Positions 7,000 to 13,543 of a stretch of DNA of 15,171 bases are shown here, piece after piece. The stretch is taken from positions 1-15,171 of the forward strand of contig JAKQPS010000186.1 in assembly GCA_029564595.1 (NCBI GenBank). The letters are read 5' to 3'. Position 1 is the first letter of the stretch, and each line of letters opens with the position of its first letter. The notes beneath the pieces are model-generated. The model saw only the letters and a list, made by a program, of their open reading frames with translations, ran no database searches and was not told where the DNA came from. Made by a program: the position numbers and the translations under genes. This stretch comes from a bacterium. Its GTDB lineage: Bacteria > UBP15 > UBA6099.

Positions 7000-9900
7000 T
7001 TAATCGAAATTGATTTCTTGATTTATGAATTCCTTCATCGCGTCTTCAGGATTTCTCGGTTCAGGCTTAAGTTCAAACGATTTATAGAAAGTCTCTTCGG
7101 CTTGGGCGCGTTTTCCCCTTTTCAACATTGCCTGAGCAAGATTTCTCAAAATTATTCCGTCTTTGGGAGCCAGCGCCGCGGCTTCCGCAAAAGCTTCTTC
7201 GGCGTCCCCATACTGCCCAGTCTTCATGTTATATTCGCCAAGAGCGCGCAGACACCCCTCGCATCTTTCATCGGAAGCCAGAGCTTTCCGAGCGAGCGCG
7301 GCGGCAAGCTCATATATGGAGACCGCTTCGGTCGCTGGGTCGGATGTCTCGACGCTTTTTTCTTCGCCTCCGGGAGCTTTTGCGCCGCGTTTCTTTTCTG
7401 CGGTTTTCAATATGCTCTCCGCCTTTGCGGCGAAAGCCGAAGCCATACAGAGGTGCGTTGTCGCCGAAGCGTCATCTTGCGCAATGTAACTTTCATAAAT
7501 ATTTTGCGCGGCGTCGTAGTCTTCCATCCGGGCAAACATCCTCATCAGGGCTATCGCTTTGCTTTCTGAGGGAGCGCGGCCTTCTGGCGCGGCCACATTT
7601 TCCGCTTCGGAAACAAGTTTCAAAGCTTTGTCTTTTCCTTCCGATTTATACAGCGAATATATTTCTTCGGGTTCAGGCGGCAAGCCGGGTTTAAGCTTTC
7701 GGGCGACGGCATAATTCTCCGAAGACTTCTCCCACATCTCCGTGTCATGGTAGTTTTTTCCAAGGCAAAGATAACCCTGAACGTGATCCGGGTCTGCTTT
7801 AACTGCCTCTGCGCATCTTCTCAAAGCCATAGTCGCGGCCAACTTCCTCCAGTTCAGAGACCTGCACTCCGCGCATCCGGGAGCAAACCCGGCGGCAATG
7901 TCGTAGCACATCTCAGCCCTCTGCGAAAAACCTCTTTGCATAGCCAACATCGAGCCGACTTCGGCTATTGCCATTTCCTTTGGCCATGCGCTTCCATTAA
8001 GCTTGTGGTATTTCCACATAATCGAAATGGACGCGGCGGGGTTGTTACGATCCTTCCTCAACTCAAGCTCCGCGAGAATGCGAGTCGCTTCGGGCAGGAA
8101 AGCCCCTACCATGTTCTCAACTATCCGGCGCGCCTTCTCTTCGGAACGCTGATAGTCGTATTTGCGGTTGCGGTAATATCTCAAAGCTTCGATGCGAACG
8201 GGATGATCCGGCGGGGCCATATTTTCCGCTGTTGCCAGAGCCGATTCCGCCTCTTCTGTCTCCCCTGTCTTCAATAAAAGCTTGTGCAGGGCGAAATATG
8301 TCTCGACATTGCCGGACCCGCTTGAGATGATGTCTTTTAAGAACTGTCTGCGTCCTACCAACCCGCGCGAAGAGCCTTTGTGGGACTCCAGAGCTTCCAC
8401 ATTTTTATAGAACTCTTTGTGCGATTCCGATTTCTTCTTTGCCTTCGCTATCTCTTCAGCGGAAACCGGAGGCTCGGCTACCGAATTGATTATCGCGGTA
8501 AGACGGGCAAGCTCGGTAGGCGGATTTTCCATTGCGGGGACAGTTTTAAGGACTGGCTTGTCGCTTTCAACGTCAATCTCAAAAACGCCTGACGCGTCGG
8601 AACTGTCATTCCATGCGTAAGCCTTTATGTAATATTTTCCTGTCGGAATAAAATCAGGAACCTCGACGACAGCGCTTGCGGAGCCGGAAGCGTCAAGAGA
8701 TGTTTCAAGGGAGAAAGCCACTTTATTGTTGGCGTTGGCATAGTTCGTTCTGGCGGCGGCTTTGAGGGCTTCGCCTTCGAGTCCTTCGATGCCTGTGGTC
8801 GGATAAATCATCTCAGTAGGATGCGCCTCGAGAGTGAGAAATATTTTCCCTGACGGGACGTCGCCGGAATCAATCGCGACACTGAAAGAGCCTCCGGCGG
8901 AAGCGTTTTTCGGCGCTTGCATCAAGACTTTGCCTTGCGGGTACGCTATGCGGGTCGCAGGGTCGCCGAGATAGTTGTAGATGTACAGATGATCGTACGC
9001 GTTGTCTCTGAGTTCGTCTTTTCCCATTATCAAAGTGAACTGCTTGTCCATGAAGCGCCTGTCCTCGTCATATCTGCGAATCATGGCTTTTTGAATGCTC
9101 AGAAGAGCTTGGCCTATCGTCTCCGGCTTCTTCATGGTCAGGAAGAAAAGCAAGTCTTTAGATATAAGGGCGTTGGCGTAAGGATGAGAAACCTCGGATG
9201 CGGCAAAAACGCCGACAGGCCCTTCCGGCGACTTCACAAGTTCCTCGGCGATACAATCGTGCAGAATGTTGAACTTGCCAGTCAGGCAGCTAATGCTGAA
9301 GAAAAACGTGTTCTTTCCGCCCGAAGCCACGCGGGGAACATCCGCAACCTCCATAATGCTGCGGCAGTCTCCCCTCCAGCAGACGGTCGAAAGCCCGTCC
9401 ACGTCTCCGTGCCCGATGTACGACATTATTAACGCGCCCTCGTTGAAACGTTCGACCACTTTCGAGTCGAATTCTTCAGGAGCCAAGAAATAAGGGAGGG
9501 CCGATCCGGCGTATGTCATATTCACGTCGAATTCAGGATTGAAACTGCTGCGGAACATCCGTTTCGTAAGCTCTTCGAGGGTGGAGTCGAAAATGCCGAA
9601 GTCGCCTGTGCTTGCGAATACGGAGACGCGGCGCTTCCAGAGTCCGGGCGGCGGATTCGTTTCGTAGGCGATAATTTTCGAAACCATGCTTTTTATGTCT
9701 TCGGGCGTGTCCGCAGGCAGTCTACCGATTGAGATATCGGGGATTTCATCGCCGTCCATGTCGGAGTACGGCGCGTCCGAGCCAGTGTAAGGCTTCCCTG
9801 AAAAGTCGGAGATATTCACTATGAAAGTCGGGATTGAAACGCCGCTCGGATCATACGAAACGGCGACATCCGTGTCGCCGACGATAAGCAGATACTTCGG

Positions 9901-10224
9901 CGCAGGTTCTTCCCAATTGAAATATGCGTATCTGATGAAGGCGCGAATTGTCTTTGGGCCGGAGGGCCATCGTTTGAACTCCTTATGAATCGATTCCGGC
10001 GTGACCACCGCAACTCTGAGACCATCCGAAACGCGTTTTTCAAGCAGAGGCTCCAGAGCTTCCACGAATGCGGCGGGAGAAATCACAAGATAATCAGCGG
10101 CGTTTTTTTCCGCGCGAGGTTTCTCAACCAGATATGAGGCCGCAACCGCCGATGAATTCATCGATATCAAAATCAGCGACAGCGCCGCAAAGACAGTTGA
10201 TGCTGAACGTTTAATAGAAAACAT
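7000..10224 (-). CDS. Secreted C25 (gingipain-family) cysteine peptidase with TPR C-terminus
   Basis: This 1074-residue exported protein has a signal peptide at 1-29 (hydrophobic 10-20, likely cleavage after AVAA). Residues about 40-430 form a peptidase C25 domain: DGDEIPDISIGRLP (157-170) is a typical subdomain motif, the catalytic His is 272 in SYIGHGD, the catalytic Cys is 313 in SISCLTG, and the domain closes with NYLGDPATRIAYP (417-429). An Ig-like beta domain follows (about 432-555), then a helical, TPR-rich half (about 600-1060) with clear repeats at about 810-845 and 985-1055. C25 enzymes cleave proteins, in gingipains after Arg or Lys; specificity here is unknown. No type IX sorting domain is visible at the C-terminus. 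The start at 10224 is chosen because GGAGG lies eight bases upstream and the signal peptide begins there; the frame is open to 10263. Confidence 0.87.
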   Translation of the reverse strand: MFSIKRSASTVFAALSLILISMNSSAVAASYLVEKPRAEKNAADYLVISPAAFVEALEPLLEKRVSDGLRVAVVTPESIHKEFKRWPSGPKTIRAFIRYAYFNWEEPAPKYLLIVGDTDVAVSYDPSGVSIPTFIVNISDFSGKPYTGSDAPYSDMDGDEIPDISIGRLPADTPEDIKSMVSKIIAYETNPPPGLWKRRVSVFASTGDFGIFDSTLEELTKRMFRSSFNPEFDVNMTYAGSALPYFLAPEEFDSKVVERFNEGALIMSYIGHGDVDGLSTVCWRGDCRSIMEVADVPRVASGGKNTFFFSISCLTGKFNILHDCIAEELVKSPEGPVGVFAASEVSHPYANALISKDLLFFLTMKKPETIGQALLSIQKAMIRRYDEDRRFMDKQFTLIMGKDELRDNAYDHLYIYNYLGDPATRIAYPQGKVLMQAPKNASAGGSFSVAIDSGDVPSGKIFLTLEAHPTEMIYPTTGIEGLEGEALKAAARTNYANANNKVAFSLETSLDASGSASAVVEVPDFIPTGKYYIKAYAWNDSSDASGVFEIDVESDKPVLKTVPAMENPPTELARLTAIINSVAEPPVSAEEIAKAKKKSESHKEFYKNVEALESHKGSSRGLVGRRQFLKDIISSGSGNVETYFALHKLLLKTGETEEAESALATAENMAPPDHPVRIEALRYYRNRKYDYQRSEEKARRIVENMVGAFLPEATRILAELELRKDRNNPAASISIMWKYHKLNGSAWPKEMAIAEVGSMLAMQRGFSQRAEMCYDIAAGFAPGCAECRSLNWRKLAATMALRRCAEAVKADPDHVQGYLCLGKNYHDTEMWEKSSENYAVARKLKPGLPPEPEEIYSLYKSEGKDKALKLVSEAENVAAPEGRAPSESKAIALMRMFARMEDYDAAQNIYESYIAQDDASATTHLCMASAFAAKAESILKTAEKKRGAKAPGGEEKSVETSDPATEAVSIYELAAALARKALASDERCEGCLRALGEYNMKTGQYGDAEEAFAEAAALAPKDGIILRNLAQAMLKRGKRAQAEETFYKSFELKPEPRNPEDAMKEFINQEINFD

Positions 10225-10308
10225 AATCCCCGCCTCCGTTCCGCCGATTGCCAGCGGATACAATCACCACCATGCTTATCATATATTATGGAGACGTTAT
10301 AATAAACC

Positions 10309-10321
10309 CGAAAAGTTTTCG
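10309..10321. other. 13-bp palindrome upstream of the C25 gene
   Basis: CGAAAAGTTTTCG is a perfect 6-1-6 inverted repeat about 85 bases upstream of the C25 start codon. It could be an operator or part of a transcript-end structure for the preceding gene. No strong promoter pair was found beside it. Confidence 0.3.
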
Positions 10322-10336
10322 AGAGGCTGATTTCGG

Positions 10337-10358
10337 CAATTGAAGGGCGGTTCAACTG
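10337..10358 (-). terminator. Hairpin downstream of the Cys/Met-enzyme gene
   Basis: On the minus strand CAGTTGAA can pair with TTCAATTG (one G-U pair) around a 6-nt CCGCCC loop, 31 bases after the stop at 10390. No T-tract follows, so it is only a weak terminator candidate. Confidence 0.3.
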
Positions 10359-10389
10359 AATGCTTATATCAATGGCGGCTGGCGGCTCA

Positions 10390-11553
10390 TCATTTGGAAG
10401 CGGCCTTGAACGCCTCTTCCAAGTCTTTGATAAGGTCGTGCGGATCCTCAAGCCCCACCGACAATCTGATTAGCTTTTCGTTGATGCCGAGTCTTTGAAG
10501 CTCTTTCTTGGGGAATGTGGCGTGAGTCATGCGAGGCGGAGACGCGATAAGGCTCTCGACTGCTCCGAGGCTTGCGGCGAGAGTCCAAAGACGGACATTC
10601 TTGAATGCCGCGTCTGCGATGGCGCGGTTTCTGGCGTAAAAAGAAATCATCGCGCCCGGCCCTGAGGCCTGTCCGTTGTGAATGTTGTATCCGGGATGCG
10701 AAGAAAGCCCCGGATAGAAAACCCTTGACACTTCAGGACGAGTGGTTAGCCAATCCGCAATCAAGCGGGCGGCTCTCTGTTGCGATTCCATTCTGGCTTT
10801 TAGGGTTTTCATGCCTCTCATCAGAAGCCAGCAGTCAGAGGGCGCGGGGACCGCGCCGACGCCGTTCTGAATATGCTTAATGCTTTTTGCGGTTTTCTCC
10901 GTTCGAGCGGTCGCAAGCCCCATCACGAGATCGCTGTGGCCGCCGAGGTATTTCGTGGCGCTGTGAACCACCACATCCGCGCCGAACACGTGCGGGTTCT
11001 GCAAGAGCGGCGACATGAACGTGTTGTCAACAATCAACATAATTCTTTTTTTTCTCGCCAGAGCGCCGAGAGCGTCGAGGTCGGCTATCTTCATCAGAGG
11101 ATTTGTCGGAGTTTCCACGTACAACGCTTTCGTTTCGGGGCGAAGCGCGGCTGCCACCGCGCGGGCGTCGGAAGTGTCCACAAATGTGTGTTTGATTCCG
11201 AATCTGTTGAGGATTGATGTCAGCAGCCTGTAGCTTCCTCCGTAGAGGTCTTCCGTGGCGACGATGTGATCTCCCGCCTGAAAAATCATCAGAGCCGCCG
11301 ATATCGCCGCCATGCCTGATGAAAAAGCGTAACCGGAATGAGCGCGCTCAAGCTCGGCGATATAATCTTCGAGGGCTTTTCTCGTCGGATTCCCTGATCT
11401 TGAATAATCAAAACCCGAACTCTCACCGGGGCCGGCCTGTTTGTAGGTGGAAGCCGGGTATATCGGAGGACACACAGCGCCGGTGTTGCCGCATGAACAG
11501 CCCTGATGGTGAATTATCCTAGTGGCAATTCCTCTTTTTTCATTACACTCCAT
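10390..11553 (-). CDS. Cystathionine gamma-synthase/gamma-lyase-type PLP enzyme
   Basis: This 387-residue fold-type I enzyme belongs to the Cys/Met metabolism PLP family, which makes or breaks the C-S bond of cystathionine and related compounds in the cytoplasm. Seen directly: the phosphate-binding YSRSGNPT motif (50-57), the ring-stacking Tyr in EDLYGGSYR (about 104), VETPTNP (146-152), the ring-nitrogen Asp in VDNTF (176) and the Schiff-base Lys201 in SATKYLGGHSD. The usual C-terminal RLSVGLEDPHDLI block is present. The YGGSY sequence lacks the cysteine of typical methionine gamma-lyases. Choosing between synthase (MetB) and lyase is not safe. The N-terminus carries an unusual CSCGNTGAVC cluster (19-28). 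The start at 11553 has GGGAGG five bases upstream; an upstream in-frame ATG at 11586 does not. Confidence 0.88.
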   Translation of the reverse strand: MECNEKRGIATRIIHHQGCSCGNTGAVCPPIYPASTYKQAGPGESSGFDYSRSGNPTRKALEDYIAELERAHSGYAFSSGMAAISAALMIFQAGDHIVATEDLYGGSYRLLTSILNRFGIKHTFVDTSDARAVAAALRPETKALYVETPTNPLMKIADLDALGALARKKRIMLIVDNTFMSPLLQNPHVFGADVVVHSATKYLGGHSDLVMGLATARTEKTAKSIKHIQNGVGAVPAPSDCWLLMRGMKTLKARMESQQRAARLIADWLTTRPEVSRVFYPGLSSHPGYNIHNGQASGPGAMISFYARNRAIADAAFKNVRLWTLAASLGAVESLIASPPRMTHATFPKKELQRLGINEKLIRLSVGLEDPHDLIKDLEEAFKAASK

Positions 11554-11599
11554 TAAGCCCTCCCGGCAATCCGCATATATAAACAAAAGCCCTGCTTGC

Positions 11600-11630
11600 T
11601 AAAACGCGGAACGCAACGAATAGTCCGCGT
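11600..11630 (-). terminator. Likely intrinsic terminator after the second DUF2505-like gene
   Basis: On the minus strand ACGCGGA (11630-11624) pairs with TCCGCGT (11610-11604) around a 13-nt loop, and the right arm runs into TTTT. It lies 38 bases after the stop at 11668. It suggests the aminotransferase/DUF2505 unit ends here and the downstream Cys/Met gene has its own promoter or relies on read-through. Confidence 0.5.
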
Positions 11631-11667
11631 CCCGCGCATTCAACTCATGACCGATTCTGTCAGGCGC

Positions 11668-12180
11668 TTAACAACTGCCGCCTTCCTTCTTTAGAAGTTC
11701 TCTCACTTCCTCGCGCATGTTCTTGATGTCAAGTTCGAGATTCTGCTTCTGAACTTCAACTATCTTCTTTTCCGCAATAGCGCCGAGGAGGGGTATCTTT
11801 ATCTGGATGTCTCCATCCAGAGTGCGGACGGTTTTATCTTCTCCGTCCTTGAAGTACTTTATAACGCCGGACATTTTGAACACGTTCGAGAAATAAAAAG
11901 TTTTAACTTCATATTTATATGTGTGAGTGTCGAAGTCGTGTTCTCCATACTCCGTCCATGTCAGCATGTTCGGAGAAATAAGTTTTCTGAGGTTGGGAGG
12001 TATGTCGCCGTTGGCCACTGTTTCGACCACCACAGTCATCTTGCTCCCTTTGTGTTCTCTCTTTTTCACAGTGGTTTTGGTGACGTTAGGATACACTTTC
12101 ACGTCTCTTGAACGGTCGAGTCCGACTTTCTCAACCGCTTCCAGCGGCCCTTCGATGACATGCCTTGTGTTGTACTTCAT
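11668..12180 (-). CDS. SRPBCC/DUF2505-like protein, copy 2
   Basis: This 170-residue protein has the same apparent START/SRPBCC-type fold as the product of 239-742. It shows alternating beta strands in the middle (for example TYKYEVKTFYF and SGVIKYFKDGEDK), the IPLLGAIAEKKI motif at about 129-140, and a long, charged C-terminal helix ending in GGSC. It has no signal peptide. Such proteins usually bind a hydrophobic or amphipathic small molecule, but the ligand is unknown. AAAGGAG lies 10 bases before the ATG. The gene follows the degenerate class III aminotransferase by 110 nt and is followed by a terminator-like hairpin, so it is plausibly the last gene of the aminotransferase unit. The two DUF2505-like copies are on opposite strands about 11 kb apart and clearly divergent in sequence. 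Confidence 0.75.
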   Translation of the reverse strand: MKYNTRHVIEGPLEAVEKVGLDRSRDVKVYPNVTKTTVKKREHKGSKMTVVVETVANGDIPPNLRKLISPNMLTWTEYGEHDFDTHTYKYEVKTFYFSNVFKMSGVIKYFKDGEDKTVRTLDGDIQIKIPLLGAIAEKKIVEVQKQNLELDIKNMREEVRELLKKEGGSC

Positions 12181-12290
12181 TAAGCGGAGTCTCCTTTCGG
12201 CTCTCTATGTTATTTGCGCCCAACAGTTCGCGCATTGGAATCCCGGTAATTATATCTACGAGCAAGCGTGGAGGCAACCGCGCCGCCTCG

Positions 12291-13511
12291 CTACTTTGCC
12301 GCTTTCTGCGTCGCTTCAAGAATTTCATCTATCTCTTTCTGAAGGATATCTATGGGAGGAGTGAATCTTACGACGGCCGGATTTGCGGGAGCCGGTAGCG
12401 CAATGACGCCTGAAGCCGCAAGCGCCGAAACAAATTTTTCCGCGCGCGCCGCGCCGTCAGCCTCTACGCCGATCAGAAGCCCCGCGCCCCTCGCTTCCTT
12501 AAGCCCGGAGCTTGATTCGACGATTCTCTTCAATCCTTCAAGAAGCTGCCTGCCTCGTTCCTCCGCGTTTTTGCAGAGCTGATCTTTCTTTATCAACTCT
12601 ATGGTCGCCATCGCCACCATGCAACCTATATCCGCCCCGCCGAAAGTTGAAAGATGCACAAGCGGATGCGTGAGCATGAATCTGTTCAGCCGGGATGTGA
12701 AAATCGTCGCGGTAATAGGATACATTCCTCCGCCCATCCCCTGAGCGACCGTTAGGATATCCGGCGCGACGCCCGAACGCTCGCTCTCGAACAACAGTCC
12801 TGCGCGTCCGAAAGCAGTCTGGCCCTCGTCAAAAATCAGGGCTGCGCCGTGTCTGTCGCAAACCGATCTCGCCTTCTTCAACAGCGAAGCCTGCTTGAAT
12901 ATCACTCCAGCGTCGCTCTGGATCGGCTCTATTATGACCGCCGCCGTCTTGTCCGTAACGGCCTTCTCAAGCGCCGCCTCATCCGCGGGGACTCTCTTGA
13001 ACATCGGAATGAGCGGTCCGAAAAGTTTTTCCTGTCCGGGGTCGTCGGTGGCTGTGAGCGCGAACGCCGTCTGGCCGTGGGAGGCTCCTTCAAAACATAC
13101 AATCTCTTTCTTGCCCGTAGATCCTCGTGACAACTTCATCGCAAAATCGTTCGCCTCGCCCCTGCTGACGCCGAACACCGTGTTCTTAAGATTGCCCGGA
13201 GTTATATTCGACAATGTCTTGGCGAGCGCCGCTTTCTGCGCGGACATCAGAATGAAATTTCCGAGATCGCACTGTTTGATGGCTTCGCGCATCGCGGAGA
13301 CGATTTCCGGCCTTCGATGTCCGAGAACCTGTCTTCCTCCTGAGCAATAGCAATCATAATAGGTTTTGCCGTCGGTGTCGGTCGCCTTCGCGCCTTTGCG
13401 TTCAGCAAGAGCGATTTTCAGTCCGTATCTCTCAAGCTTCGACACCCGCGCCTCGCTGACGCGCCGGGCGTACTGTTCGATAATTTCTTTGGTTTCCGTA
13501 GGCATGCTCAT
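12291..13511 (-). CDS. Class III aminotransferase-like protein lacking the PLP lysine (probable pseudoenzyme)
   Basis: This 406-residue protein aligns along its whole length with class III (ornithine/GABA-type) aminotransferases and with its neighbour at 13544-14923. However, the Schiff-base lysine is Gln257 (TVAQGMGGGMYPI, codon CAG), the ring-stacking Tyr of YHG is Ser144 (ASHG) and the Val of DEVQ is Gly230 (DEGQ). Retained are the cofactor Asp228, the inter-subunit phosphate-binding Thr289 in STFGG and Arg382 in VRFTPP. The frame is intact with no stop or shift, and the fold appears complete, which argues for a maintained non-catalytic role over simple decay. Ordinary transaminase activity is not expected. 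GGAGG lies six bases before the ATG at 13511; upstream in-frame starts lack such a site. It sits 32 nt after the intact paralogue and is almost surely co-transcribed with it. Confidence 0.87.
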   Translation of the reverse strand: MSMPTETKEIIEQYARRVSEARVSKLERYGLKIALAERKGAKATDTDGKTYYDCYCSGGRQVLGHRRPEIVSAMREAIKQCDLGNFILMSAQKAALAKTLSNITPGNLKNTVFGVSRGEANDFAMKLSRGSTGKKEIVCFEGASHGQTAFALTATDDPGQEKLFGPLIPMFKRVPADEAALEKAVTDKTAAVIIEPIQSDAGVIFKQASLLKKARSVCDRHGAALIFDEGQTAFGRAGLLFESERSGVAPDILTVAQGMGGGMYPITATIFTSRLNRFMLTHPLVHLSTFGGADIGCMVAMATIELIKKDQLCKNAEERGRQLLEGLKRIVESSSGLKEARGAGLLIGVEADGAARAEKFVSALAASGVIALPAPANPAVVRFTPPIDILQKEIDEILEATQKAAK

Positions 13512-13543
13512 ATATCGCCTCCGCAGGCTGATTCTGTCGCGAA

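Noticed and set aside
10225-10263. Earlier in-frame start of the C25 protein at 10263
   Set aside because: It would put 13 residues before the signal peptide and has no ribosome binding site. The ATG at 10224 has GGAGG.
12271-12289. GAGGC/GCCTC hairpin after the degenerate aminotransferase as a terminator
   Set aside because: The stem is only 5 bp and no T-tract follows on the minus strand. Read-through into the DUF2505-like gene seems more likely.
12730-12760. Gln257 in the degenerate aminotransferase as a frameshift artefact
   Set aside because: The residues on both sides (PDILTVA and GMGGGMYPI) align in the same frame with the paralogue, so only the codon itself differs.
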